In this document: positions 42,174 to 51,816 of the stretch, piece after piece
Layout of the letters: the number at the start of each line of letters is the position of its first letter
Position numbering within the stretch: the stretch's first letter is position 1
DNA from: Streptomyces marokkonensis
Lineage (GTDB): Bacteria; Actinomycetota; Actinomycetes; Streptomycetales; Streptomycetaceae
DNA: 64,000 nt
Assembly (NCBI RefSeq): GCF_008312835.1
Contig: NZ_VSKS01000019.1
Span: 62,001-126,000 of the forward strand
Direction of reading: 5' to 3'
Program-made: the position numbers and the translations under genes
Notes under the pieces: generated by a model
Told to the model about the DNA's origin: nothing
Database searches by the model: none
Seen by the model: the letters and a program-made list of their open reading frames with translations, nothing else

Positions 42174-43931
42174 ATGAGCGACACCACGACGGACAACACC
42201 ACGACCGACAACACCACGACGGCCGGTGACGACCAGGACCTGGGCGCCGCCGGCTCCCAGCTGTCCACCGCCCCCAAGGAGGAGCTGCCGGGCCTGCCCT
42301 CCCTCGGCGTGATCGGCTGGGCCCGCTGGTTCTGGCGGCAGCTCACCTCCATGCGGGTCGCGCTGCTGCTCCTGCTGCTGCTGTCGCTCGGCGCGATCCC
42401 CGGCTCGCTCATCCCGCAGACCGGCATCGACGAGACGAAGGTCGCCGACTTCCGCGAGAAGCACGACGTCCTCGCGCCGCTCTACGACAAGCTCGGCCTC
42501 TTCGACGTCTACAGCTCGGTGTGGTTCTCGGCGATCTACATCCTGCTGTTCATCTCCCTCGTCGGCTGCATCGTGCCCCGCACCTGGCAGTTCGTGGGCC
42601 AGCTGCGCGGCCGCCCGCCGGGCGCCCCCCGCCGGCTGACCCGGCTGCCCGCCCACACCACCTGGCGCACCGGGGCCGAACCCGAGGAGGTCCGCGAGGC
42701 CGCCCTCGCCCTGCTGCGGAAGCGCCGCTTCCGCGCCCACGTCGTCGGTGACGCCGTCGCGGCCGAGAAGGGCTATCTGCGCGAGGTCGGCAACCTCCTC
42801 TTCCACGTCGCGCTGATCGTGATGCTGATCGCCTTCGCCTGGGGCCAGCTGTTCAAGTCCGAGGGCAACAAGCTGATCGTCGAGGGCGACGGTTTCTCCA
42901 ACGCGCTCCCGATGTACGACGACTTCAAGTCGGGCAGCCTCTTCTCCGTCGACGACCTGGAGCCGTTCAGCTTCGACGTGAAGGAGTTCACCGGCACCTA
43001 CGAGCGCACCGGCCCGAACAAGGGCACCCCGCGCACGTACCAGTCCGAGGTCACCTACGCCGCGGGAGCCCGGGGCGAGGAGAAGACGGCCGTCATCAAG
43101 GTGAACAAGCCCCTCGAGATCGGCGACGCCAAGGTCTACCTCGTCAGCCACGGCTACGCGCCCGTCGTCACCGTTCGCGACGGCAAGGGCAGGATCGTCT
43201 TCCAGGACGCCGTGCCGCTGCTGCCGCTCGACGCCAACGTCACGTCCTCCGGCGTGGTCAAGGTCCTCGACGGCTACCGCAACCCCGAGGGCAAGAAGGA
43301 ACAGCTCGGCTTCAACGCCTTCTTCGTGCCCACCTTCGGCGGCTCCGCCAGCGGCACGATGCTCTCCCAGTTCCCCGCGCTGGACTATCCGGTGCTCGCG
43401 CTGTCCGCCTACCACGGCGACCTGAAGGCCGACTCCGGCATTCCGCAGAGCGTGTACCAGATGGACAAGACCAAGATGAAGGAGTTCAAGGACGCCAAGG
43501 GCGAGCTGTTCAAGAAGCTGCTCACGCCCGGCGAGACCATGACGCTCCCGAACGGCGCCGGCTCGGTCACCTTCGAGAAGGACGTCAGGGAGTGGGCCGG
43601 CTACCAGATCGTCCAGGAGCCGGGCGGCGGCTGGGCGCTCGGCGGTGCCGTCGCCGCGATCGGCGGCCTCGCCGCCTCCCTGTTCGTCCAGCGCCGCCGC
43701 GTGTGGGTGCGCGCGGTGCGCGGCGCCGACGGCGTGACCGTCGTCGAGATGGCCGGCCTCGGCCGCAGCGAGTCCGCGAAGGTGCCCGAGGAACTCGGCG
43801 ACCTTGCCGGCCTCCTCTACGACAAGGCGCCGGGCGCGCCGGACCCCGACGACCCCGACGAGACGTCCTCGAAGACATCCCGACCCACCGATCCTGAAGC
43901 CGTATCTGCCGAAGGGGCTGAGCAGCAGTGA
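42174..43931 (+). CDS. resB: ResB-like cytochrome c biogenesis protein
   Basis: A 585-residue membrane protein of the System II heme-delivery complex. It has N-terminal helices (MRVALLLLLLLSLGAIPGSL), a second helix pair, a large extracytoplasmic domain and a last helix near residue 490 (GGAVAAIGGLAASLFV). With CcsA it forms the heme channel and ligase that attaches heme to cytochrome c. The stop overlaps the ccsA gene by GTGA. The N-terminus has a Thr/Asp-rich tail and the C-terminus an acidic one. Confidence 0.92.
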   Translation: MSDTTTDNTTTDNTTTAGDDQDLGAAGSQLSTAPKEELPGLPSLGVIGWARWFWRQLTSMRVALLLLLLLSLGAIPGSLIPQTGIDETKVADFREKHDVLAPLYDKLGLFDVYSSVWFSAIYILLFISLVGCIVPRTWQFVGQLRGRPPGAPRRLTRLPAHTTWRTGAEPEEVREAALALLRKRRFRAHVVGDAVAAEKGYLREVGNLLFHVALIVMLIAFAWGQLFKSEGNKLIVEGDGFSNALPMYDDFKSGSLFSVDDLEPFSFDVKEFTGTYERTGPNKGTPRTYQSEVTYAAGARGEEKTAVIKVNKPLEIGDAKVYLVSHGYAPVVTVRDGKGRIVFQDAVPLLPLDANVTSSGVVKVLDGYRNPEGKKEQLGFNAFFVPTFGGSASGTMLSQFPALDYPVLALSAYHGDLKADSGIPQSVYQMDKTKMKEFKDAKGELFKKLLTPGETMTLPNGAGSVTFEKDVREWAGYQIVQEPGGGWALGGAVAAIGGLAASLFVQRRRVWVRAVRGADGVTVVEMAGLGRSESAKVPEELGDLAGLLYDKAPGAPDPDDPDETSSKTSRPTDPEAVSAEGAEQQ

Positions 43932-45040
43932 CTCTCGCCGCCGCGACCAACGAGAACCTCGCGGAGATCAGCAACGTACTGATCTACTCCGCGATGGCGA
44001 TCTACACCCTCGCCTTCTTCGCGTACATCGCGGAGTGGCTCTTCGGCAGCCGCAGCAAGGTCGGCCGTACGGCCGCGGCCCTCACCCCGAAGGCGGCCAC
44101 GGCGAAGACGGCACCGGCCGTCACCGTCAACAAGGCCGGCGGCACCGCCGTACTGGAGCGGCCGAAGGTCGTCGTACGGGCCGCGGCCGGCTCCCGTGAC
44201 GTGCCCGACGGGCCCGGAGCGCACGGCGGGGACGAGAAGGGCGACCTCTACGGGCGTATCGCCGTCTCCCTCACCGTGCTCGCGTTCCTCCTCGCGTTCG
44301 GCGGTGTGCTCACCCGCGCGCTGTCCGTGGAGCGGGCGCCGTGGGGCAACATGTACGAGTTCAACATCACCTTCTCCACCACCGCGGTCGGCGTGTACCT
44401 CCTGCTGCTGGCGCTGAAGAAGAACGTGCGCTGGATCGGCCTGTTCCTGACCACCTCGGTCCTCCTCGATCTCGGTCTCGCCGTCACCGTGCTGTACACC
44501 GAGAGCGACCAGCTGGTCCCCGCCCTCCACTCGTACTGGCTGTACATCCACGTCTCCACGGCGATCCTGTGCGGCGCGGTCTTCTACGTCGGCGCGATCA
44601 CCACGGTCATGTACCTGTTCAAGGACTCGTACGAGAGCAAGCTCGTGAACGGCGGCAAGCCCGGCAGCTTCGCGACCTCGGTTCTGGAGCGGCTGCCCGC
44701 CTCCTCCTCGCTGGACAAGTTCGCCTACCGCGTCAACGCGGCCGTCTTCCCGCTGTGGACGTTCACGATCATCGCGGGCGCCATCTGGGCCGGTGACGCC
44801 TGGGGCCGCTACTGGGGCTGGGACCCCAAGGAGACCTGGTCCTTCATCACCTGGGTCGCCTACGCCGGCTACCTGCACGCCCGCGCCACCGCCGGCTGGA
44901 AGGGCCGCAAGGCCGCGTACCTGGCGCTGGCGGCCTTCGGCTGCTGGCTGTTCAACTACTACGGGGTCAACATCTTCGTCTCCGGCAAGCACTCCTACGC
45001 CGACGTCGGCCTGGGCGCGCTGCGGTCCGTGGGCTTCTGA
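43928..45040 (+). CDS. ccsA: CcsA/ResC cytochrome c synthase subunit
   Basis: A 370-residue multi-pass protein with the tryptophan-rich heme-binding WWD domain visible as WGRYWGWDPKETWSFITW and flanking histidines (SYWLYIHVSTAIL; YLHARATAG). It completes the System II complex with ResB. A basic linker (about residues 50-95) separates helix 1 from the rest. It is the last gene of the operon and a hairpin terminator follows. Confidence 0.93.
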   Translation: MTLAAATNENLAEISNVLIYSAMAIYTLAFFAYIAEWLFGSRSKVGRTAAALTPKAATAKTAPAVTVNKAGGTAVLERPKVVVRAAAGSRDVPDGPGAHGGDEKGDLYGRIAVSLTVLAFLLAFGGVLTRALSVERAPWGNMYEFNITFSTTAVGVYLLLLALKKNVRWIGLFLTTSVLLDLGLAVTVLYTESDQLVPALHSYWLYIHVSTAILCGAVFYVGAITTVMYLFKDSYESKLVNGGKPGSFATSVLERLPASSSLDKFAYRVNAAVFPLWTFTIIAGAIWAGDAWGRYWGWDPKETWSFITWVAYAGYLHARATAGWKGRKAAYLALAAFGCWLFNYYGVNIFVSGKHSYADVGLGALRSVGF

Positions 45041-45054
45041 ACCCACCCACCACG

Positions 45055-45095
45055 AAGGCCGGTTCCCGCGACTCGGGTCACGGGGGCCGGCTTTT
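45055..45095 (+). terminator. Terminator of the cytochrome c maturation operon
   Basis: AAGGCCGG and CCGGCTTTT-type arms flank a paired GC region 15 bases after the ccsA stop, and the hairpin ends in a TTTT run at 45092-45095. It is one of the few intrinsic terminators here with a T-tract. Confidence 0.7.
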
Positions 45096-45256
45096 CGTGT
45101 GCCCAACGGGGACGTGAGATTTCCGGGGAGAGTTCGCCGAAGCTGTGGTGGCGGGGGCGCCGAGTGGGAACCGTGGGAGTGCCGCACGGAGTCCGGTGCA
45201 GGGAAGGTCCGTTGAGGTGACGGGCGGACGGGACAGCGGGCAGGGGGGTCGGAACG

Positions 45257-47392
45257 GTGGCGTCGGTGCCGTTGACGGCGGGGGATCCGGTCAGGGTGGG
45301 GCCGTACCGGCTGCTGGCCCGGCTGGGCCAGGGCGGCATGGGCCGGGTGTACCTGGGCCGCTCGCCCGGCGGGCGTGCGGTGGCCGTGAAGGTGGTGCGG
45401 GAGACGCTGCTGCGGGACGAGGGGTTCCGGCGCCGCTTCGTGCGCGAGGTGGCGGCGGCACGGCGGGTGACGGGCTTCTTCACCGCCGCGGTGGTCGACG
45501 CCGACCCGGAGGGCAACCCGGCCTGGCTGGCCACGGAGTACGTCCCCGGACCGTCCCTCCAGGACGCGGTGGCCCGGCACGGGGTGTGGCGGGAGCAGGC
45601 GGTACGCGGCCTGGGCGCCGCTCTGGCCGAGGCGCTCGGAGCCGTGCACGCGGCGGACCTGGTGCACCGCGACCTGAAGCCGTCGAACGTCCTGCTGGCA
45701 CCGGACGGCCCCCGGCTGATCGACTTCGGCATCTCGGCGGCGGCCGGCGACACCGCGCTCACCGAGGCCGGGACGGTGATCGGCACGCCCGGTTTCATCC
45801 CTCCCGAGCAGTTGCGCCACGAGCGCTCCGGACCGGCCGGTGACGTGTTCGCGCTGGGGGCGGTACTGGCGTACGCGGCCGCGGGCGTCGGCCCGTTCGG
45901 CGGCGGCGCGTCCCACGCGGTCAACTACCGGGTCGTGCACGAGGACCCCGACCTGAGGGGCCTGCCGCCCGCCCTCGCGGGCGTGGTGGCCCGGTGCCTG
46001 GCGAAGGACCCGGCGGAGCGGCCCACGGTGTCGTGGCTGCTGGACGAACTGGGCCGGCCGGACCCCGCCGACGACGACCGGCTTGCGGGCCGGGGCGCTC
46101 CGGCACCGGACGGGAGCGTCGCCACGGTCGGCTGGATGCCCGGCCCGGTGGTCGACTCGGCCACCCGGCTGAGGGCCGAGGTGCCGACCGAGCCCCTGTC
46201 CCGGGCGGGGGACGGGCCGCCGCGGCCCCCGACCGTCGCCGCACCGCCCCGTGACCGTCGCCGCCGCCTGCGGACTGCCCTCGCCGTGGCGACCGCACTG
46301 GCCGTCACCGTGACCGGCACCGTCCTGTGGAGGGTCACCTCGGGAGAGGCCGACGCCCCGCCGTCCGAGCCGCCGCGTCTGAAGGAGCTGTGGTCCCGCA
46401 CGCTGGCCGAGGGACAGAGGATGGCCGTGCACTCGGGCGAGATGGTCTATCTCCAGAACGAGGACCGCCACGAGATCACCGCCCTGGACGTCACCGACGG
46501 AACGAAGCGCTGGGGGCGTGAGGTCGAGGTCGCCGAAATCCGCCAGGACAGTGAGTATCTGCGCGACACCGTGGGCAACGGCATCCGGGTCACCGGCCTC
46601 GCGGGTGGCCTGCTCTACTACGGCAGCAGCGACCACTTGTTCGCGCTGGACGCGGACAGCGGCGCATATCGCTGGAGATACATGGACGACTCCTTCCACG
46701 CCTCTCCCGTCGTCGTGGGCGACGCCGCCTACGCGCACATGACCGCGTGGTTCTACGTCCTCGACACACGTACGGGGGAGGAGCTGTGGGACTACGGGTA
46801 CGGCGTCAACGCGGACGGCGACATCACCGTCACCGAGGACACTCTGCTGGTCCACAGCGGGAGGAAGCTGATCGCCGTCGACACCCGTACCCGCAAGCAG
46901 AAGTGGACGCACCAGGCCGCGAGCGATGCGGAGACCGACCCCGTGGTGGCGGACGGCACGGTCTACTTCGGCACCCAGGACGGCGCCCTGTACGCCGTCG
47001 ACGCGGAGTCGGGCGACGAGGTGTGGCGCCGCACCTTCGAGGGAGACCTGTGGGACGGCAGGCTCGGCGGGGGAGCGGGGGCGCCCGACGTGGCCGACGG
47101 AGTCGTGTACTTCGAGAACGACGGCTATGTGTCCGCCTTCGACGCTGGCACCGGCCGGACGCTGTGGCAGCGCAAGCAGAAGGCCGACGAGGTGGAGGCC
47201 CTGACGGTGGCGGACGGCGCCGTCCACGTCTACGACTCGGAAGGGGACCTGAGCTCGCTCGACGCCCGCAGCGGCAGACCCCGATGGAAGGAAACACTGG
47301 TCGCGGACCCTGACGCGGACTACGCGATCGTCGGGAACACCGTCTGCGTCGAGCGTGACGGCCGGCTGACCGCCTACCGGGTCGCGACCTGA
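45257..47392 (+). CDS. Receptor Ser/Thr protein kinase with PQQ-like beta-propeller ectodomain
   Basis: A 711-residue membrane kinase starting at GTG 45257. The kinase domain (about 16-268) shows LGQGGMGRVYLG, the ATP-binding Lys 45, HRDLKPSNVLL (Asp 139) and DFG (Asp 156). A transmembrane helix lies at about 340-358. The extracellular part has PQQ-like beta-propeller repeats (GTKRWGREV; GAYRWRY; GEELWDYGY; RKQKWTH; GDEVWRRTF; GRTLWQRK; GRPRWKE). It probably senses a ligand outside the cell wall and phosphorylates cytoplasmic targets. A paralogue follows 42 bases downstream. Confidence 0.92.
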   Translation: MASVPLTAGDPVRVGPYRLLARLGQGGMGRVYLGRSPGGRAVAVKVVRETLLRDEGFRRRFVREVAAARRVTGFFTAAVVDADPEGNPAWLATEYVPGPSLQDAVARHGVWREQAVRGLGAALAEALGAVHAADLVHRDLKPSNVLLAPDGPRLIDFGISAAAGDTALTEAGTVIGTPGFIPPEQLRHERSGPAGDVFALGAVLAYAAAGVGPFGGGASHAVNYRVVHEDPDLRGLPPALAGVVARCLAKDPAERPTVSWLLDELGRPDPADDDRLAGRGAPAPDGSVATVGWMPGPVVDSATRLRAEVPTEPLSRAGDGPPRPPTVAAPPRDRRRRLRTALAVATALAVTVTGTVLWRVTSGEADAPPSEPPRLKELWSRTLAEGQRMAVHSGEMVYLQNEDRHEITALDVTDGTKRWGREVEVAEIRQDSEYLRDTVGNGIRVTGLAGGLLYYGSSDHLFALDADSGAYRWRYMDDSFHASPVVVGDAAYAHMTAWFYVLDTRTGEELWDYGYGVNADGDITVTEDTLLVHSGRKLIAVDTRTRKQKWTHQAASDAETDPVVADGTVYFGTQDGALYAVDAESGDEVWRRTFEGDLWDGRLGGGAGAPDVADGVVYFENDGYVSAFDAGTGRTLWQRKQKADEVEALTVADGAVHVYDSEGDLSSLDARSGRPRWKETLVADPDADYAIVGNTVCVERDGRLTAYRVAT

Positions 47393-47434
47393 TCCGCATC
47401 TCGCACACGACAGGGACAACGGAGGAGGGGCGGA

Positions 47435-49705
47435 GTGCAGGCGTTCGGACCGCTGGAGGCGGGGGACCCCGAGCGGGTCGGCCCGTACCGGATCGTCGGG
47501 AGGCTCGGCTCGGGCGGGATGGGCCGGGTGTACCTGGCCCGGTCGCCGGGCGGGCGGGCCACCGCGGTGAAGGTGGTCCACGAGGAACTGGCCGAGGACC
47601 CCGCCTTCCGCGCGCGGTTCGGGCGGGAGGTGGCGGCGGCACGGCGGGTGACGGGCCCGTTCACCGCGCCCGTGGTCGACGCCGATCCGGAAGCGGACCT
47701 GCCGTGGCTGGCCACCGCCCACGTGCCTGGTGTCCCGCTGGGCACGGCGGTCGACACGCACGGCGTCTGGCCCGAGCGGTCGCTGCGGGCCCTGGCGTCC
47801 GGGCTGGCGGAGGCGCTGGAGGCGATCCACCGGGTCGACGTGGTGCACCGCGATCTGAAGCCGTCGAACGTGCTGCTGGCGCCCGACGGCCCCCGGGTGA
47901 TCGACTTCGGGATCTCGGTGGCCGCCGACGACACCAAGCTGACCACCACGGGCGCGGTGGTCGGCAGTCCCGGCTACCTTCCGCCCGAGCAACTGGTCGG
48001 CCGTGAGGTGGGGCCCGCCGGCGACGTGTTCGCGCTGGGCGCGCTGCTGGTGTACGCGGCCACCGGGACCGGCGCGTTCGGGGGCGGGCACGCGTACGGC
48101 GTCAGCTACCGGGTCGTGCACGAGGATCCCGACCTGGCGGGCCTGCCGGACGGACTCGTAGGCGTGGTCGCCCGGTGCCTGGCCAAGGACCCCGGGCAGC
48201 GGCCCGGGGTGCCGGAACTCATCGAGGAACTGGGCCGGTGGGAGGGGGCGGACGGTACCCGGGGCACGTTCACCCCTGACACCTGGCTGCCCGCGCCTGT
48301 CGCGGCCGGCATCACCGCGCTGCGCGCGGCTCCGCTGCCGGAGGAGACCGCCCCGGAACCGGCGGACGCGGATCTGCCGACGGTCACGTCGACGCCGCCG
48401 ACCGCCGTCGCCACCGCGCGGCTCGGCGCGCCGCCGGCGGGGCGCTCGTTCGCCGCCCGGCTGCGCGGGTCGGCCCGACGACGGCGTACGGCGGTCCTCG
48501 CTGCGGCGGGCACCCTCGTCACCCTGGCCGTGGTGGCGGGCCTGCTCCTGCCCCGTGCCTTCTCCGGCTCGTCGGGCGGGGGCGGCGGCACCGAGAGCAC
48601 GGGCAGTCCCACGGCCGCTGCGAAACAGCCGGCGGTGCGGGAACTGTGGTCCCGTGAGCAGGAGTTCACCGGCAGACCGGTGGTCGCCGACGGCAAGGTG
48701 GTCGTCGAGGGCGAGGACGGCGCGGTGCAGGCCCTGGACGCCGCCGACGGTGATGTCGTGTGGACGTACGACGAACTGCGCGGGGCGGACCTCGTCGGCG
48801 TGAGCGACGGACTGGTGGTGGCCTACGGCAGGGACAGCGGCGCGGTGCACGCCGTCGGCCTGGACGGCGGCAGGCGGGTGTGGAGCGTGGGCGCCGGGGC
48901 GCACACGGCGCCCGGAACGAAGTTCGACCTCTACCTGCGGGTCGTCGTGGCCGGGGGAACGGTCTACGTGAACAGCATGTACGACCTGCCCGAGGACGAC
49001 GAACGCTACGGCACGTACGCCGTGTCGGCACTGGACGCCGCCACCGGGCGGCTGGAGTGGACCCGGCCGGTCGAGCACGGCCTGTCCGACGCCCTCGCGG
49101 TGGTGGACGGGGTGCTCTACGGCGGGGTCCGGGAGCCGGGCGGCTCCTACTTCCACGCCTGGGACGCGGGCACGGGGGACCAGTTGTGGCGGTACCAGGC
49201 GAGCGCGAGCCGGCACTACGCGGGCGAGTTGACGGCCATCACGGTGTCGGACGGCACGGTCTACTTCGGTGACAGCCGCAGTGTCCTCCACGCCGTCGAC
49301 GCCCGGCGGGGCACGAAGCTGTGGACCAGCGAACCGGACGTCGAGGGCGTGAAGGAGTGGCTCGAACCGCTCGTGGTCTCCGACGGCGTCGTCTACGGCG
49401 GGGTCGGCGGCGCCACCAGCGACTACGAATCGGGGGCCGTGAACGCGGTCGCCGCCGACTCCGGAAGGCCGCTCTGGACCGAGCCCACCGAACGCGAACC
49501 CGAGCTGCACGGCTTGCTGGACGGCTCGGCACTCTTCAGCACCAAAGCCGGCGCACTCCACGCCGTGGACGCCCGTACCGGGGCCTCGGCCGAGACGCGT
49601 CTGTCCACCGGCGACCCCACCGCGGCCGTCGACGGCGACCGGGTGTACTTCGACGGCGGCGACGGACGCCTGCACGCGGGAAGGGTCTCCCTCACCGGCA
49701 CCTGA
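47435..49705 (+). CDS. Receptor Ser/Thr protein kinase with PQQ-like ectodomain, tandem paralogue
   Basis: A 756-residue kinase of the same architecture as its upstream neighbour, starting at GTG 47435 behind GGAGGAGGGG. Key residues are Lys 46, HRDLKPSN (Asp 140) and DFG (Asp 157). The membrane helix is at about 352-374, then a Gly/Ser linker and propeller repeats (GDVVWTYDE; GGRRVWSVG; GRLEWTRPV; GDQLWRYQA; GTKLWTSEP; GRPLWTEPT). The two kinase domains share long near-identical stretches, so this is a tandem duplication with diverged ectodomains. The pair is likely one operon. Confidence 0.92.
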   Translation: MQAFGPLEAGDPERVGPYRIVGRLGSGGMGRVYLARSPGGRATAVKVVHEELAEDPAFRARFGREVAAARRVTGPFTAPVVDADPEADLPWLATAHVPGVPLGTAVDTHGVWPERSLRALASGLAEALEAIHRVDVVHRDLKPSNVLLAPDGPRVIDFGISVAADDTKLTTTGAVVGSPGYLPPEQLVGREVGPAGDVFALGALLVYAATGTGAFGGGHAYGVSYRVVHEDPDLAGLPDGLVGVVARCLAKDPGQRPGVPELIEELGRWEGADGTRGTFTPDTWLPAPVAAGITALRAAPLPEETAPEPADADLPTVTSTPPTAVATARLGAPPAGRSFAARLRGSARRRRTAVLAAAGTLVTLAVVAGLLLPRAFSGSSGGGGGTESTGSPTAAAKQPAVRELWSREQEFTGRPVVADGKVVVEGEDGAVQALDAADGDVVWTYDELRGADLVGVSDGLVVAYGRDSGAVHAVGLDGGRRVWSVGAGAHTAPGTKFDLYLRVVVAGGTVYVNSMYDLPEDDERYGTYAVSALDAATGRLEWTRPVEHGLSDALAVVDGVLYGGVREPGGSYFHAWDAGTGDQLWRYQASASRHYAGELTAITVSDGTVYFGDSRSVLHAVDARRGTKLWTSEPDVEGVKEWLEPLVVSDGVVYGGVGGATSDYESGAVNAVAADSGRPLWTEPTEREPELHGLLDGSALFSTKAGALHAVDARTGASAETRLSTGDPTAAVDGDRVYFDGGDGRLHAGRVSLTGT

Positions 49706-49729
49706 CCGCGGCCGGCGGCGATCGGCCGG

Positions 49730-50188
49730 CTACCGGCCGATGTCCTCGTTCCACAGCTGGGGACGACGGGCGGTGAACTCCCGCATCATCGCCGCGCACT
49801 CCGGATCGTCCAGCAGCACGATCTCCACGCCGTGCCCGGCCAGCCAGTCGTGACCGCCGTGGAAGGTGGCCGCCTCGCCGATCACCACCCGGGAGATGCC
49901 GAACTGCCGGACCAGGCCCGAGCAGTACCAGCACGGGGACAAGGTCGTCACCATCGTCGTGCCGCGGTACGACCGCTGCCGTCCCGCCGCGCGGAAGGCG
50001 GCGGTCTCCGCGTGCGCCGACGGATCGCCGTCCTGGACACGGCGGTTGCGGCCCCGGCCGAGCAGGGTCCCGTCGGCGCCGTACAGCGCGGCGCCGACGG
50101 GAACGCCGCCCTCGGCGAGACCGGCGCGGGCCTCTTCGACAGCGGTGGCGAGCCAGGCACGGGCGGTCACCGGATCGATCGACTCCAT
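49730..50188 (-). CDS. Nucleoside/cytosine deaminase family protein
   Basis: A 152-residue zinc deaminase. The zinc and catalytic motifs are AHAETAAFR (His and Glu) and SPCWYCSGLV (two Cys). The VPVGAALYGADG start and fold length match cytosine or guanine deaminases of the tRNA-adenosine deaminase branch. The ending EFTARRPQLWNEDIGR is typical of the yeast-type cytosine deaminase clade. The ATG at 50188 is preferred to an earlier frame start at 50233. The substrate is inferred to be a free base. Confidence 0.85.
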   Translation of the reverse strand: MESIDPVTARAWLATAVEEARAGLAEGGVPVGAALYGADGTLLGRGRNRRVQDGDPSAHAETAAFRAAGRQRSYRGTTMVTTLSPCWYCSGLVRQFGISRVVIGEAATFHGGHDWLAGHGVEIVLLDDPECAAMMREFTARRPQLWNEDIGR

Positions 50189-50296
50189 GCGGCCAGTGTG
50201 CCCTGCCGGCGGCCCGCGTCGGGCGCGCCGCACCGCCTCTGTACGCTGACCCGATCACCGCCGCACGGACGGCAGTTGGGCCTGGGAGGAACAGAC

Positions 50297-51061
50297 ATGG
50301 GTGCTCCGGTACTGGAGGAGCTGCGGGAGGTCTGCCAGCCGCAGGCCAAGATGGAGAGCCGCAACGGCGAGCACTGGGCCGGCCGGCTCTACATGCGGAG
50401 GATCTCCCTGCGCACCACCCGCCATCTGGTGCGCACCCCGGTCACGCCGGACCAGCTGACCTGGACCATGGTGGTGTGCGGAGTGGCCTCCGGCGCCGCG
50501 CTGATGATCCCGGGCCTGACCGGCGCGGTGCTCGCCGTGATCCTCATGCAGCTGTTCCTGCTCTTCGACTGCGTGGACGGCGAGGTCGCCCGCTGGAAGG
50601 GCCAGAACAGCGCGGCCGGCATCTACGTCGACCGGCTCGGCGCCTATCTCGCGGACGCGGCGCTCATGGCGGGCGCCGGCTACCGCGCCGCCGAGTCGGG
50701 CGCCGGCGGCTGGCTGTCGGTCGGCATCGCCACCGCACTCGGTGTCGTCCTGCTCAAGGCGTCCACCGACCTGGTCGACGTGGCCCGGGCCCGCCGCGGC
50801 CTGACGGTCGCCGACGACGAGTCGACCCGCCCGCGCTCACAGGGCGTCGCGACGGTCCGCCGCATCGCGGCGGCGTTCAAGATCCACCGCGTCACCAACG
50901 GCATCGAGGCGTCCCTGGTCCTCCTCGTCGCGGCCGTCGCCGACACGGTCACCGGCGGCATCGACCCGACCCGCTGGGCCCTGGGCGCGCTCGCCGTCAT
51001 CACGTGGGTGATGGTCCCGGCCCACCTGCTCTCCATCCTGTCGTCGTCCCGCCTGCGCTGA
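50297..51061 (+). CDS. CDP-alcohol phosphatidyltransferase family membrane protein
   Basis: A 254-residue multi-helix protein. The CDP-OH-PT signature is present as FDCVDGEVARWKG then GIYVDRLGAYL, which provides DxxDGxxARx8GxxxD. The final Asp of the motif (DxxxD), the catalytic base in characterised members, is Ala here. The family transfers phosphatidyl or related groups to alcohols in phospholipid synthesis. This subgroup may act differently or use another residue. It is divergent from the deaminase gene, and GGGAGGA precedes the ATG. Confidence 0.83.
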   Translation: MGAPVLEELREVCQPQAKMESRNGEHWAGRLYMRRISLRTTRHLVRTPVTPDQLTWTMVVCGVASGAALMIPGLTGAVLAVILMQLFLLFDCVDGEVARWKGQNSAAGIYVDRLGAYLADAALMAGAGYRAAESGAGGWLSVGIATALGVVLLKASTDLVDVARARRGLTVADDESTRPRSQGVATVRRIAAAFKIHRVTNGIEASLVLLVAAVADTVTGGIDPTRWALGALAVITWVMVPAHLLSILSSSRLR

Positions 51062-51151
51062 CCCGGCGGTCGTCGTCGCGCCGCCGGTGGGGACAGCCAT
51101 GGGTACGTCCTTCCAGGAGAGTGACACGACCGGGTCGGCCCGGCCTCCGGC

Positions 51152-51751
51152 TCACCGCGGTTCCGCGCCGACCGAGCGCCAGATCCGGTCCGGCAGGATG
51201 TCCGCCGCCTCGTCGAGGTCGACGTCGCCGAGGGTCAGCCAGCGGCGGCTGACGCCGATGACCGGGCCCAGGATCAGGGACTCCAGCACGGACACCGGCA
51301 GGGGCGCGACCTCGCCCGACTCGACGTGCCGGCTCACCCACGCCGGCAGCGGTGTCAGCCGGGCCTCCTGGGCGTCACGGAGCTGCTTCGCCTGGTGCAT
51401 CCCGAGTTCGTCCGCGCGGGAGGAGTGCAGGAGCAGACCCGCGTCCCGGTGATCCCGGATGAAGGCCAGATACGTCCGCACGAGGGCCTGGATGCCGGTG
51501 CGGGCGGAGTCCGACTGTTCCAGCGCCCTGACCATCTCGACCAGCAGTCGCTCCAGCCAGCGCATCAGCAGGGCGGTCACCAGGCCGTCCATGCTGCCGA
51601 AATGGTGGTAGAGGCTGCCCGGACTGACGCCGCTCGCGCCGGTCACCGCGCTGACGGTGAGGCCCTGCTCGCCCGACTCCCCGTAGACGCGCAGCGCCGC
51701 GTCGAGGAGCTGCTCGGCGGTGACCTCACCACGGTGCTGCTTCGGGCTCAT
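51152..51751 (-). CDS. TetR family transcriptional regulator
   Basis: A 199-residue TetR regulator. The HTH (about residues 10-55) reads LTVSAVTGASGVSPGSLYHHFGSMDGL. The C-terminal ligand domain has DHRDAGLLLHSSRADELGM. It is divergent from the third receptor kinase gene; a 23-base inverted repeat in between is the likely operator. The ligand is unknown. Confidence 0.87.
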   Translation of the reverse strand: MSPKQHRGEVTAEQLLDAALRVYGESGEQGLTVSAVTGASGVSPGSLYHHFGSMDGLVTALLMRWLERLLVEMVRALEQSDSARTGIQALVRTYLAFIRDHRDAGLLLHSSRADELGMHQAKQLRDAQEARLTPLPAWVSRHVESGEVAPLPVSVLESLILGPVIGVSRRWLTLGDVDLDEAADILPDRIWRSVGAEPR

Positions 51752-51793
51752 CGCAGGGTCGCTGTACCTTCCCGGTTTTTCTGGAGTGAATTT

Positions 51794-51816
51794 CTAGAAT
51801 CCCCTTCCAATTCTAG
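51794..51816. promoter_or_regulatory. Candidate TetR operator
   Basis: CTAGAA (51794-51799) and TTCTAG (51811-51816) form a perfect inverted repeat with an 11-base spacer, in an AT-rich patch between the TetR start (51751) and the divergent kinase start (51900). Confidence 0.55.

Noticed and set aside
43817-49675. A 1952-codon open frame on the minus strand
   Set aside because: It is antisense to ccsA and two kinases whose motifs are clear. High GC keeps such frames open; the protein is Arg/Gly/Val-rich with no domain.
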